A DNA stretch of 64,000 nucleotides, from contig JASTVH010000002.1 of NCBI GenBank assembly GCA_042862465.1, positions 499,915 to 563,914 of the forward strand, written 5' to 3'. This stretch comes from JASTVH01 sp042862465. Its GTDB lineage: Bacteria > Pseudomonadota > Gammaproteobacteria > Pseudomonadales > Oleiphilaceae. Under the pieces are notes generated by a model. It was not told where the DNA came from, made no database searches, and was given only the letters and a program-made list of their open reading frames with translations. This document shows, piece by piece, positions 43,643-53,281 of this stretch. How positions within the stretch are numbered: the first letter of the stretch is position 1; each line of letters starts with the position of its first letter. The position numbers and the translations under genes are program-made.

Positions 43643-45304
43643 TCAGGGACCTTCCAGCGGGAAAAAGAATGTCAGTGGATCAGACTCAGGGGTTAAATCC
43701 TTCATCAGGTAAGTGCCGGAAACCGTTCCGTCGCTTCGCCACAGTTTCATTTCCATTTCACCGCTTGACGAGGTGAAAGTGACAGAGTCGGCTCGCGGGC
43801 GATAATCCGAGAGTATGGGAGGCCCGGTTACAAAGCCATTGTTGAAAAGTCCTTCAAACACCTGGGTGACGGCAGGGGTTGAACCGGTCTCAAAGAAATA
43901 CAGCCTTCCCGTATAAAGGCAGCCCCAGGGTGCCGCGGGACAGCCGGCTTCAGTTTTTTCAAACGTATAGAAGAAGCCCCCGCTCAGGGAGGGTATGGAG
44001 TCACGGACACTTCCCTTGAACTGCTCCGCTGAAACTACGGTCGTCGGACTCTTGGGCGCGAGGATATCGTCAATAACGACCAGTGCCGGGTCGGAAGGAA
44101 TCAATGGGCCGCTCTCGGCACTGGCGCCCATGTGCAGTGTCTTGTCCCAGACCGACCAACCGTACAGGTCGATGCCGGTATGGGTCTCGCAAAAGTCGCG
44201 CAATGGCTGCCAGTTGTCTTTTTTGAACTGGTAAATTGCGGCGCAGGGTTTGTTGTCGCCTCCCAGGTATTCAACACCGGCAAGGACACGACTGTGTTCC
44301 TTCTGTGCCCAGACCTTAAGCCGTTGAATGCGCTCTACCGGTACACGCCATTTGCTGCTTGAAGCCGTCTCCCCATCCAATACATAAAGTTTGCCGATGT
44401 GCTGCTCCTGGTCGAGTGCACTTGCATAAAGCGCATGGCCGACAGGTTTTCCCCCAAATACCAGTTCTTCGGGAACCGCGATAGGCCCGCGTATGCTTTC
44501 AGGCGAGTCCAGTGCGATGAGATGGGCCTGAAATTTCAGGTTCTCGACATCGCCCTGGTAGGAAAAGGCAATCAGGGAGTTTCCGATAACCTTCAGTCTG
44601 GTGTAGCGGTAACCCGATGTCAGTGTGGGGAGCTTTGTGAACAGTGAAAGTGCGTTATCCGGCGCCCAGGCCGTGTCGATGCGGGCACCTCCCTGCTCAT
44701 CTTCAAACAGGGCAAACAGTTGGCCCTCGTAGAGGGTGGTGATAGCGCCGCTCGTCTTCCATGCAGTCGGCACGAGGGACCGATGTGCCCCCTGGGTCCA
44801 CAGGTAGTTCTGATTCTTGCTGAATATCAGGCTGTCTCCGTAAGCTCCTTGCGGTGTCACGATGCCAGAGTCAGAAAGAATACTGGTGCCGGAAGTCGAG
44901 CCATCGGTGACCACGGTCTTTTTCGTGTAGTGACCTTCAATGCTCACCAGGGTGGCGAGCACGTCGATAAAGGCACAGTCTACAAGGGCAGCGTGCGACT
45001 GACCGGCGCGAAGCGTGATCTGTCGTGACAGGTCCGGTACAAAACCGCATTGCAGCAGCGGCGAATGGGAGCGTATGGATAACGTGAACTCCTGGCCTTC
45101 CGGGATATCGAGTTGTTCCTCCTGCCCAGCCACCAGTGAAACGAGCTTATCACCAGCCTCAACAACTACCCTTTGAGCCTGGCTGGGCGCCGCCAGGCTC
45201 AGTGTGGCCTGCCTGTCCTTGCTATTGGAATCCGATTCCAGGCAGCCGGTCAGTGGCACCATGATGAACAAGGCCAACCACAGATAAGGGAAACGTGCGT
45301 GCAT
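43643..45304 (-). CDS. Lipoprotein with ELWxxDGT-like repeat signature
   Basis: 553 residues from ATG 45304, which gives a lipoprotein signal with lipobox LTGC near residue 21; the frame extends upstream without a signal. The body is a beta-rich propeller-like array. KLWRSDGTVSGTYLMKDLTP near the C-terminus is a degenerate ELWxxDGT repeat, and an earlier DGSTSGTSILSDSGIVTPQG resembles another. Several Cys suggest extracytoplasmic disulfides. Ligand and role unknown. It sits downstream of the 1144-residue surface protein on the same strand, 167 bp apart, and is probably part of the same unit. Confidence 0.7.
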   Translation of the reverse strand: MHARFPYLWLALFIMVPLTGCLESDSNSKDRQATLSLAAPSQAQRVVVEAGDKLVSLVAGQEEQLDIPEGQEFTLSIRSHSPLLQCGFVPDLSRQITLRAGQSHAALVDCAFIDVLATLVSIEGHYTKKTVVTDGSTSGTSILSDSGIVTPQGAYGDSLIFSKNQNYLWTQGAHRSLVPTAWKTSGAITTLYEGQLFALFEDEQGGARIDTAWAPDNALSLFTKLPTLTSGYRYTRLKVIGNSLIAFSYQGDVENLKFQAHLIALDSPESIRGPIAVPEELVFGGKPVGHALYASALDQEQHIGKLYVLDGETASSSKWRVPVERIQRLKVWAQKEHSRVLAGVEYLGGDNKPCAAIYQFKKDNWQPLRDFCETHTGIDLYGWSVWDKTLHMGASAESGPLIPSDPALVVIDDILAPKSPTTVVSAEQFKGSVRDSIPSLSGGFFYTFEKTEAGCPAAPWGCLYTGRLYFFETGSTPAVTQVFEGLFNNGFVTGPPILSDYRPRADSVTFTSSSGEMEMKLWRSDGTVSGTYLMKDLTPESDPLTFFFPLEGP

Positions 45305-45471
45305 CGGGACAATACTCCATTTATTGCTTAGGTCGTGGCTGGTGTGGCCGTGACAGGTCGTGATGTCGATCTGTCTGAGTGGCGCCGTTACAGAGGGGCG
45401 GTGTCTGAGACTATCGTGCAGCTCCCCGGCCTCCGCGATGCTGGAGGACCGGAGAACCTGTTGCCGGGCGC

Positions 45472-48400
45472 TCAGGCGGATGGACGAACGCGATAGTGCC
45501 GCCCTATCCGGCATAGCAGGAGCAACAGCAGAGCTGGCCATGACCAGGCGCCACCACCGCCTCCTCCACCGCCACCATCCGAGGATGGTTTCCCGGCGAC
45601 CTCACTGGTGGGTGACAGTGAGTCGACATCGACGCTTTGCAGTTCCCGATCCTCATAAAGGGAGTTGTAGACTTCGCCCAATTCCTTCCCATACATCACG
45701 ATTTTGTGAAAGGGAGCCGAGCGGCTGCCATTCACTACAAAGACGTCATCCACGCTGAACACCAAGGTGGGCGTGTTTTCGCCCATCAGCGTGTAGTCCG
45801 CCGCCTCCAGCAGGGTAATGCGAGTCGTGTATTGAATATTGGAGTGGGTTTCACCATCGATTACAAAAGTGGCGGTGGCTGTTTGTTCGACCGTTTCACC
45901 CAGACGAATGTGCCGTGGGTACAGCAGCAGCCCTTCCTCAAAGGATGCTTGATTGTCGCCTGAGGCGGAGGCTGTGACGGCCGAGCTTATACCGCGGCTG
46001 TTTTCTTCCTGGTTGGCGGAGACCGATTTGATGAGGAATATTCCGTCCGGGCGCCGTTCAATGATGTCGTAGCCACTGGTGCTGTCGACACGGAAGCGTC
46101 CCGGCTGAGACAGTTTGCTCACGGTTACTATCTGCTCACTGCCATCGGCTGAACGGTACGTCCAGGTAATGTCGCCCAATGGCCAGTAAGGAGCCGCATC
46201 GAGGGTCGGAAAATTGTCCGGTGTATCCGGATCATAGCCGGAAAAAATCTCGGCTATGTTGGTGACGCCATCACCATCGTAATCCCGATAGGCATCATTG
46301 CCGTCAAAGGGGTCGAGGGCGTCGTACTGGTTTTCGACATCATCCGGAATGCCGTCCAGATCGCTGTCTTCGGGCCCGCCTTCCGAAGGCTGGGGCTCAG
46401 GCGGACTGGTCTTTTCGACGAACTGGATATTGTCGATATAGACCGAACGCTCCGTGGTTGTGCCGAAGTGATAAGGCGACGTGGTGAAGCGGAAGGTGAC
46501 CTGTTTTGTGCCATCAGGAATGGCGATATCCGAGGTCGTCCACGAATTTGCCCAGCCGCCCAAGCTGTCATAGTTTTCGCCGTCCACCAGGATTTCCAGT
46601 GAATCCTCGTAAAAATCACTCTCGATCATATAATCGAACGACAGTGTACCTGCCGGGAAGTGCGCAATGAGCGTGATACTGGTTTGAGAATCCTTTGGCA
46701 GACTGTCCGAATGCAGACTTGCACTCCCTTCTTTGGGAGAGGGGGAAACAACACGCCATACATGGTTATCCCCCGGCAGGGGTTGCAGGGCCTGGGGGAT
46801 GGTTTCATCCTCAAAGTCGAAGAGAAAAGGGTCGACCTTCCCGGGGATTGCCTCGGCATCGTTCAGATCCGTACCACTGATATGCTCGACGTAGTTGGTG
46901 AAACCGTCATTATCGAGGTCCCCGGAGGCGTCGCTATCGTCCAGAGGGTCGAGACCCGCAGCATTTTCAACGGCGTCAGGTAAGCCGTCATTGTCATCAT
47001 CGTCATCGCACGCATCGCCCAACAGGTCACCGTCTGTATTGGTCTGATTGCTATTGGCGGCAGAAGGACAATTGTCAGCAATGTCCAGGATGGAATCCGA
47101 ATCCTGGTCTGCGGCGGGGTCGATCAATTCATAATCGGGACCGGAAACGGTCTGCGAGACCAGCAACAATGCACTGTCCGTAGCATACAGGTAAGTTTCG
47201 CTGTCCTTCCCGATAATCTTGTCCGAAAGCTGATCATAGGTGTCGGACCAGGACTGCAGATGAATGCCATCCGCTTCACTACTGAGTGTATAAAGCGTTC
47301 CATCCAGCCAAGTGGCATCAGACAGGGCGCTTTCCAGCGCATTGAGCTCATTCAGCGTTACGGCATCGAGGATTTTCCCCTGGCCTGTTAGAAGCAGCTG
47401 GCCCGTTGGGTCGGAATGCAGTGGTGCAATATCGATGACACTGCTGAAGTAGGTGGCGATCGTCGAGCTGTCAATGACGCCGGTCGTTTGGTTGAGCGTT
47501 CGGGCGTAGACACGGGACCAGTCAACCCAATAAACACGGTCATCGTACCCGCTCCAGACTGGTGAGGTGCTCTCACTGTAATCGTTGTGGTAATCCGCCA
47601 GTGAACCATCGTGAGCGAAGCTGTAGCGACGCTTTGAATCAGAGTCGCTCGGCCCTTCCAGCGCATACAGGTAATTGTCTGCGGGTATCAGGTTTTTGAC
47701 CGGGCCGGCGAGGTTGGTAAAAGCCACCTCTTTGAAGGTGGAAAGGGTGGTATCGACGTAGGTCACCTTACCGGAGTCATAACCAATATAGAGGCGATCC
47801 GTACCGCTATCGAAACCCAGAGCCGTGGGCGTGCCGGACAGGGCGATGGTATGGTCGTAGCCCTGGCTGGCAGAGGACCAGGCAAACAGGGTTTTGGTCG
47901 TAGCATCGGTCAGATAGAGCTCGCCCTGCGTGGTATTGAACGCCATCATTGTCGAGGTCATCTCAAGCGCGCTCGACGCGGCTTTTGACGGCATCTCGAT
48001 GGGAGTAAGGCTGGACGTATCGATCTTTTCAACGGAAATATTGCTGGACGCCTCGTAAAAGGCGAACAGCATGTCGTTGTGTGTCGCCAGCCGCATGGGT
48101 ACCTTGCCCAGCTGGAAGGCATCCGTTTGCAGGTAACTGCTGTCATAGAAATAGAGCTTGTCGTCCCGCGTTACCGCGATGCCGGTATCGAGAAACGCTG
48201 CGGTATCGATGGAGCCTGCAAGACTCCCCTGGTATGTCAGGTCGGCAGTTGAAAAGAGAAGACCGTTACCGGCGAGGAGCGTGGTTTCATCCGCGGATAG
48301 ATAGAGCTCTCTTACGTCTGCCGTGCTCGACATGTAGGAGGTCGTAGTTGTATCCAGGGTTCCGTCTGAGTTAACCGTTTGCTTGGAAAAACGCTCCCCT

Positions 48401-48906
48401 GAACAGTTTTCATACCAGGAACAGTAGAACACCGCTGAATGGGTTACAGAGGCGACAGGCGAATCGATTTGGTCACTTTCGTAGTTTGACGAGAGCAATG
48501 ACCCGTCACTGAGCGCGAAAGACTGAATTCTGCCAGTGGAAGTTGAGGTATAGGCGTAAAGGACATCGTTGAGGATGTTCATGCCGGTGATGTCGGAACT
48601 GGCGCTGGCAAAGGCGCTTTGGCTATTCACGGCTGTCAGGTCGATCGTGCTGATATCTTTGTGATAGGCGATATAGACTAATGAGTCCTGTGGAACGACT
48701 GCCGTCGGTACCTGGGACAACGGGATATCCGCCAAAAAGGATTCGGACGCCATATCGTAGCGAACGATCTTGTTCGGTGCGGCAAACGTGAAATAGGCCA
48801 CGCTGTTATGGACGTCATAGTCCACCATGGCACTGTGGGCGGGAAAGATTGCAACGAGTGAGGCAAGGATGGCGAAGACCAGCGTCTGCCAAATGCTCCT
48901 TTTCAT
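45472..48906 (-). CDS. Large secreted protein with thrombospondin type 3 repeats and GlyGly-CTERM-like tail
   Basis: 1144 residues. The signal peptide (cleaved near FPAHSA) is followed by a long propeller-like N-terminal region (about 30-590). Residues about 595-680 are Asp-rich calcium-binding TSP3 repeats (DQDSDSILDIADNCPSAANS; DGDLLGDACDDDDDNDGLPD). A jelly-roll-like domain (about 695-810) precedes another TSP3 pair (SDLDGIPDDVENQYD; DYDGDGVTNIAEIFSGYDPD). The C-terminus has nine Gly, a hydrophobic helix (AWSWPALLLLLLC) and a basic end (RIGRHYRVR), the plan of GlyGly-CTERM signals cut by rhombosortase. A calcium-stabilised surface protein is likely; ligand unknown. No rhombosortase is in the window. 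Confidence 0.8.
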   Translation of the reverse strand: MKRSIWQTLVFAILASLVAIFPAHSAMVDYDVHNSVAYFTFAAPNKIVRYDMASESFLADIPLSQVPTAVVPQDSLVYIAYHKDISTIDLTAVNSQSAFASASSDITGMNILNDVLYAYTSTSTGRIQSFALSDGSLLSSNYESDQIDSPVASVTHSAVFYCSWYENCSGERFSKQTVNSDGTLDTTTTSYMSSTADVRELYLSADETTLLAGNGLLFSTADLTYQGSLAGSIDTAAFLDTGIAVTRDDKLYFYDSSYLQTDAFQLGKVPMRLATHNDMLFAFYEASSNISVEKIDTSSLTPIEMPSKAASSALEMTSTMMAFNTTQGELYLTDATTKTLFAWSSASQGYDHTIALSGTPTALGFDSGTDRLYIGYDSGKVTYVDTTLSTFKEVAFTNLAGPVKNLIPADNYLYALEGPSDSDSKRRYSFAHDGSLADYHNDYSESTSPVWSGYDDRVYWVDWSRVYARTLNQTTGVIDSSTIATYFSSVIDIAPLHSDPTGQLLLTGQGKILDAVTLNELNALESALSDATWLDGTLYTLSSEADGIHLQSWSDTYDQLSDKIIGKDSETYLYATDSALLLVSQTVSGPDYELIDPAADQDSDSILDIADNCPSAANSNQTNTDGDLLGDACDDDDDNDGLPDAVENAAGLDPLDDSDASGDLDNDGFTNYVEHISGTDLNDAEAIPGKVDPFLFDFEDETIPQALQPLPGDNHVWRVVSPSPKEGSASLHSDSLPKDSQTSITLIAHFPAGTLSFDYMIESDFYEDSLEILVDGENYDSLGGWANSWTTSDIAIPDGTKQVTFRFTTSPYHFGTTTERSVYIDNIQFVEKTSPPEPQPSEGGPEDSDLDGIPDDVENQYDALDPFDGNDAYRDYDGDGVTNIAEIFSGYDPDTPDNFPTLDAAPYWPLGDITWTYRSADGSEQIVTVSKLSQPGRFRVDSTSGYDIIERRPDGIFLIKSVSANQEENSRGISSAVTASASGDNQASFEEGLLLYPRHIRLGETVEQTATATFVIDGETHSNIQYTTRITLLEAADYTLMGENTPTLVFSVDDVFVVNGSRSAPFHKIVMYGKELGEVYNSLYEDRELQSVDVDSLSPTSEVAGKPSSDGGGGGGGGGAWSWPALLLLLLCRIGRHYRVRPSA

Positions 48907-49116
48907 AACTGCTTCCTTTTCGTCTTTCTACTACAACAGCGACAGCCGGCAAACGAGGCCTTTTACTTTTTGGAATCTGCGGGGAGAAGTAAAAAAGTAG
49001 CGGCGGTTCGTTCACACAAAGTGGAGCAATATACGGCATAACAAATTGTTAATCTATGTAACGGGTCTCACCGGTTCTATTGCGGCAGACTGTCTTCATC
49101 GTCCATTTTTCCCAAG

Positions 49117-50337
49117 GTGCTGAAATACAAGTTGATATCTGAGACACCAACCACCCCACACCTCCGCCCCAACGACCTGCTGACCTTCGTCATGGCTGTC
49201 GCCTGTGGTCTGGCGGTGGCCAACATTTACTATGCCCAGCCCCTGCTCGACACCCTGGCCCGGGATTTCGACATAGGGCATGGGGCGGCCGGCATTATCA
49301 TCACCATGACTCAGCTGGGTTACGCGACCGGGCTGATGCTGCTGGTCCCCTTGGGGGATCTGCTGGAGCGGCGGCGCCTGATTACGGTGGTGACCAGTAT
49401 CACCGTGTTGTCCCTGATCGGTATGGCGTTGGCCCCCTCCATCAGCCTTTTCATTGTCGCGGCGTTGATGACAGGAACGACGGCGGTGGTGGCACAGATT
49501 CTGGTGCCGTTTGCGGCGCATCTGGCCAATGATGCCCAGCGCGGACGGGTGGTGGGCCGGGTCATGACCGGATTGCTGCTGGGGATACTGCTGGCCCGGG
49601 TGGTTTCAGGAGGTATCGCCGACCTGCTGGGCTGGCGCGCGGTCTACTGGATCGCCGCAGGCATCATGCTGCTCCAGGCCCTGGCCTTGCGCCGGTTATT
49701 GCCGGCGGAGCCGCCCCAATCGCCGATGAGCTATGGTCGGCTGTTGCTGTCGGTATTGGCTCTGGTGCGGGATGAGGCGCTGCTGCGCCGTCGCATTATT
49801 TATGGGGCTCTTGGCTTTGCTGCCTTCAGTGCCTTCTGGACCACCCTTCCGTTCCTGCTGGCCCGGGCACCCTACCATTACCCGGATTCGGTCATTGGTC
49901 TGTTCGGCCTGCTGGGTGTGGCGGGAGCCCTCTGCGCCAACCTTGCTGGCCATCTGCATGACCGGGGATATTCCCACCTCGGGACCGGCCTGTTCCAGGC
50001 GTTGATCGGCCTTTCATTCCTCCTGATGGCGGCGTTTTCAGAGAGTCTGGTCGCCGTGATCGTTGGCGTTATCCTGCTCGATCTGGGGGTTCAGGGGAAC
50101 CAGATTCTCAATCAGAGCGCCATCTACCAGATCCGCCCCGAAGCACGCAGCCGTATCACCACTGCCTATATGACGTGCTACTTCCTGGGTGGGGCCGCCG
50201 GCTCTGCGGGTGCAGCCTACCTCTATCAGTTTGCGGGCTGGGCGGGGGCTTGCGCATTGGGTATGGGGCTGGGCGCCACTGGCGTTCTTTCCTGGCTGAG
50301 CGAACCAGCCAGGAAAGAAGCTGAAGATATCGCCTGA
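49117..50337 (+). CDS. Major-facilitator transporter
   Basis: 406 residues from a GTG start (weak CCCAAG site), twelve helices. The motif between helices 2 and 3 is LLVPLGDLLERRRLITVVTS, close to the MFS motif A. ANIYYAQPLLDTLARDFDIG is characteristic of a branch of Bcr-like/YgaY-like efflux proteins that share the QPLLDxLA box. Substrate unknown. It is convergent with an orphan binding-protein gene. Confidence 0.85.
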   Translation: MLKYKLISETPTTPHLRPNDLLTFVMAVACGLAVANIYYAQPLLDTLARDFDIGHGAAGIIITMTQLGYATGLMLLVPLGDLLERRRLITVVTSITVLSLIGMALAPSISLFIVAALMTGTTAVVAQILVPFAAHLANDAQRGRVVGRVMTGLLLGILLARVVSGGIADLLGWRAVYWIAAGIMLLQALALRRLLPAEPPQSPMSYGRLLLSVLALVRDEALLRRRIIYGALGFAAFSAFWTTLPFLLARAPYHYPDSVIGLFGLLGVAGALCANLAGHLHDRGYSHLGTGLFQALIGLSFLLMAAFSESLVAVIVGVILLDLGVQGNQILNQSAIYQIRPEARSRITTAYMTCYFLGGAAGSAGAAYLYQFAGWAGACALGMGLGATGVLSWLSEPARKEAEDIA

Positions 50338-50428
50338 AAGACCTGGTAGTCCGTTAGGTTTCGCGAATGATGAACCGATCGAAAAGTTGGTCAGTTCCAG
50401 GTAAGTCCGCAGTTTGCGGCGCTGGCGA

Positions 50429-51190
50429 TTACTGCAAATAGCGCCGGTAGAGCGCCTCATAGGTGCCGCTCTGCTTCAGCTCATCGAGACCGGCCTGGAA
50501 GTCTGAACACAGCTTCTGATCCCGAAACAGAGCGGGAAAATCGGTGGGGCCGTTGAAAATCGGGTGGTATTCGACCTCACGCTGGCTCTCATAGCGGGGT
50601 GGCAGGTGCTGTCGGTACCACTGGAAGATCACCTTGTCGATCACCAGCACATCCGCTCGGCCGAGCCAGAACATCTTGACCTGCGCTTCCTGACTCCGAT
50701 GTTCGAAATAGCCCTGGCGGGAGGCTCTCTCTTTCGGGGCGAACAGCCGTTGGTAGCGTTCTCCCAGATCCAGGTACGCCTTTTCCCAGGCAACCACCCG
50801 GTACTGGGCCAGATCCTCGACCTTGTCGAGCTGCAATGCCCGGCTCTTGAGGGTGATCGCCACATTGTCGAAATGGATGAAGCGCTTCACCTGACAGATG
50901 TCGGGATCCGTAGTGCGCGCCGTGGCGACAGCCTGGACGCGGTCCATGAGGATGGCCTCGACCAGCACCTTGTTGTCGAAGTGGCGGACCTCCAACTCAT
51001 GGCCGCGGTAGGCCAAAGCCTTGCGGAAAATGTCGATCTCCAGGCCACGCCCCTCTTCGCCAAACACGAATGGAGGCTTGTCCTTCCCAAAACCGACAGT
51101 AACCTCATCCGCCGGGCATGCCAGGGGAAGCAGAAACAGGGCGCAGCACAAAGCCACACAACGGTTGAAGCAGCTCGGGAACCAAGACAT
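50429..51190 (-). CDS. Orphan periplasmic solute-binding protein
   Basis: 253 residues from ATG 51190, six to nine bases after AGGAGAG; the ATG at 51196 would lie too close to that site. Signal peptide with Cys residues (CVALCCALFLLPLACPA). The family 3 binding fold shows VTVGFGKDKPPFVFGEEGRG and LEIDIFRKALAYRGHELEVR. The late segment AGLDELKQSGTYEALYRRYL is the usual C-terminal helix. No ABC permease or ATPase adjoins. Its start faces another binding-protein gene across about 134 bp. Ligand unknown. Confidence 0.85.
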   Translation of the reverse strand: MSWFPSCFNRCVALCCALFLLPLACPADEVTVGFGKDKPPFVFGEEGRGLEIDIFRKALAYRGHELEVRHFDNKVLVEAILMDRVQAVATARTTDPDICQVKRFIHFDNVAITLKSRALQLDKVEDLAQYRVVAWEKAYLDLGERYQRLFAPKERASRQGYFEHRSQEAQVKMFWLGRADVLVIDKVIFQWYRQHLPPRYESQREVEYHPIFNGPTDFPALFRDQKLCSDFQAGLDELKQSGTYEALYRRYLQ

Positions 51191-51324
51191 GACCATCTCT
51201 CCTTGCCGTCAGTATAGCCTGCGTCATTCAGAGTGGCGGTTTTTTGGCCCGGGGATGCGCTATAGTCAGTGTAAGTCCAGCATAAAAGCGTGAAGCTGCC
51301 GGTTCCGCTTTTAAGGATCCCGTG

Positions 51325-52131
51325 ATGTTGAAACGTCCCGCGCTGGGCCGCCTTCTCGGGAGGTGCCTGCGCCCCATTGTCTACCTGCCAGTGCTGTGCC
51401 TGGTCTTGTGGTTTCCTTTGGCCGTGGCGAGCGAAAAAGTGGTGCTGTCCATTGGCGATTGGCCTCCCTATATCTCGCCAGACATGAAACACAATGGGGT
51501 GACCAGCCGAGTGGTGGTGGAAGCATTCGCCCGGGCCGGCGTGGAGGTGGAACTGCAGGTCATGCCCTGGGCCCGCGCCAAGCTCATGGCGAGAGAACAG
51601 GTGGTGGATGGCACTTTTGCCTGGAGCCACAAGAAAGAGCGGGAGCGCTATTTCCTCTATTCAGATGCCGTGGCGGAATACGGGTATGTCTTTTTTCACC
51701 TGCGCTCCCGTCCCTTTGACTGGCAAACCCTGGCCGACCTGAAAGGGATGACCGTCGGCGGTACCCTTTCCTACAACTACGGGGACGATTTCTACAAAGC
51801 TGCCCGCAGCGGCCTGTTTACCCTCGAACTCATGTCCGGCGACATTCTGAACTGGCGCAAGCTCCTGGCGGGGCGGATCGATCTCTTCCCCCAGGACATC
51901 AACGCCGGCTACGCCCAGCTGCACAAGTTTTTCAGTCCGGCAGACTACAACCGCATCACCCACAGCGCCCATCCGTTGAAGCCATTGACCACCCTGCATG
52001 TACTCTTCCCCCGCGACGCGCCCAGAAGCCGCGCCTTGCGGGAGCGCTTCAACAAGGGCCTGGCAGCGCTTCGCAAGGAGGGGCGGATAGAGGCGTATTG
52101 GGCGGAATTCCGCAAGGGGCAGGCGGACTGA
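51325..52131 (+). CDS. Orphan periplasmic solute-binding protein (PWxR type)
   Basis: 268 residues from ATG 51325 (AAGGATCCC upstream; a GTG precedes it). The N-terminal anchor LPVLCLVLWFPLAVASEK is a signal peptide. The mature protein opens VVLSIGDWPPYISPDMKHNG and carries LQVMPWARAKLMAREQVVDG, the PWxR-xxx-G box of orphan family 3 proteins. GGTLSYNYGDDFYKAARSGL is the second lobe. No transporter neighbours. It is divergent from the similar gene at 50429 and may share a regulator. Confidence 0.87.
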   Translation: MLKRPALGRLLGRCLRPIVYLPVLCLVLWFPLAVASEKVVLSIGDWPPYISPDMKHNGVTSRVVVEAFARAGVEVELQVMPWARAKLMAREQVVDGTFAWSHKKERERYFLYSDAVAEYGYVFFHLRSRPFDWQTLADLKGMTVGGTLSYNYGDDFYKAARSGLFTLELMSGDILNWRKLLAGRIDLFPQDINAGYAQLHKFFSPADYNRITHSAHPLKPLTTLHVLFPRDAPRSRALRERFNKGLAALRKEGRIEAYWAEFRKGQAD

Positions 52132-52162
52132 ACATCCGGGCGCTAGCTACGCCTTGGGGGGC

Positions 52163-53200
52163 TCAGGCCACCACGCAATTGCGTCCCCTTTCCTTGCCGC
52201 GATAGAGACGGCGGTCGGCTGCTTTATGCATGGCCTCGAAGGTATCGCCATCCGGTCCCAGCTCTGCGACTCCCGCAGTCAGGGTTATGCGCAGTGGCGT
52301 GCCACGGTGCGTCGTGGTGTGTGCCTCGATCACCCTGCGGAGGTCTTCAGCCACCTTGGTGGCCTGTGCCTTTCGGGTATCCGCCAGGATGATCCCGAAT
52401 TCCTCCCCTCCCAGACGAAAGGCGCAGTCGGTGGCCCGAATGCGGGCCGCTATCAGTAGGGCGATATGTTTGAGCAGGGCATCGCCGGCATCGTGGCCAT
52501 GGTTGTCGTTAATCCGTTTGAAGTAGTCCAGGTCTATGAGAATGAAGGAGACGGGAGACCCTTCCCTGATAAAACGTTGTTTCTGCAGATCAAAGACGGT
52601 CAGGGCGCGGTTGCGGTTGCCAAGGTGGGTCAACGGGTCGGTGGAGGCCAGCTGTGCCAGGCGTCGGTGGGCACTTTCGCGGCCAATCTCGTAGGCATGG
52701 GAGAAGGCCAGCACCGCCAGCGACGACAGGATAAGATTGGAGGTGGCGACCCAATCCACTGCGCCCGCCAGGGCCAGGGCCTTGCCGATAAAGATCAGGT
52801 TGGCAGCGACCAGAAAAACGGCCGAAACCACCAGGCCCAGGCGTTTGCCCATCAGCAGGTAGGACATGATGGGAATGGTGAGCGCCCAGATGAAGGCACT
52901 GTCCGTGACGCCGGGCGAGGCAATCATCACCATCAGGAGACTGAAGAACAGCAGCATGTAGCCGACATACCAAACCGGTAAGGCCTGTGCTTTGCGGGTG
53001 GAAATATAGGCGATGAGGCTGATCAGTGATGCCGACAGTTGTATGGAGGCTACCAGGGGCAGTCCGCGCATCACGTTAATGAGTGCAAAGATCAGAGTGA
53101 AGCCGGCCACCAGCAGCGCGATCATGCGCAGCACTTTAAGACGATGAAACACATCATCCGGGTGGTGGGAGCTGGAGAGAAGGTCTCTGTGTTCCGACAC
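52163..53200 (-). CDS. Membrane-bound GGDEF diguanylate cyclase
   Basis: 345 residues from GTG 53200, preceded by AGGTGG; the frame continues to 53266 with an ATG at 53242 as an alternative. Six hydrophobic helices (about 25-180) form an MHYT-like or 6TM sensor block. The GGDEF domain (about 185-345) reads FRLGGEEFGIILADT with RATD five residues before it, so both active site and inhibitory I-site are intact. It should make c-di-GMP. It is convergent with the PWxR binding-protein gene. Confidence 0.9.
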   Translation of the reverse strand: MSEHRDLLSSSHHPDDVFHRLKVLRMIALLVAGFTLIFALINVMRGLPLVASIQLSASLISLIAYISTRKAQALPVWYVGYMLLFFSLLMVMIASPGVTDSAFIWALTIPIMSYLLMGKRLGLVVSAVFLVAANLIFIGKALALAGAVDWVATSNLILSSLAVLAFSHAYEIGRESAHRRLAQLASTDPLTHLGNRNRALTVFDLQKQRFIREGSPVSFILIDLDYFKRINDNHGHDAGDALLKHIALLIAARIRATDCAFRLGGEEFGIILADTRKAQATKVAEDLRRVIEAHTTTHRGTPLRITLTAGVAELGPDGDTFEAMHKAADRRLYRGKERGRNCVVA

Positions 53201-53281
53201 CGGTGGCCACCTGCAGGCAATACAACGAGGGCTTTCACCCATCAGCTTAGCAAAAGCGTTCCGCACAGCGGGGAGAACCGC

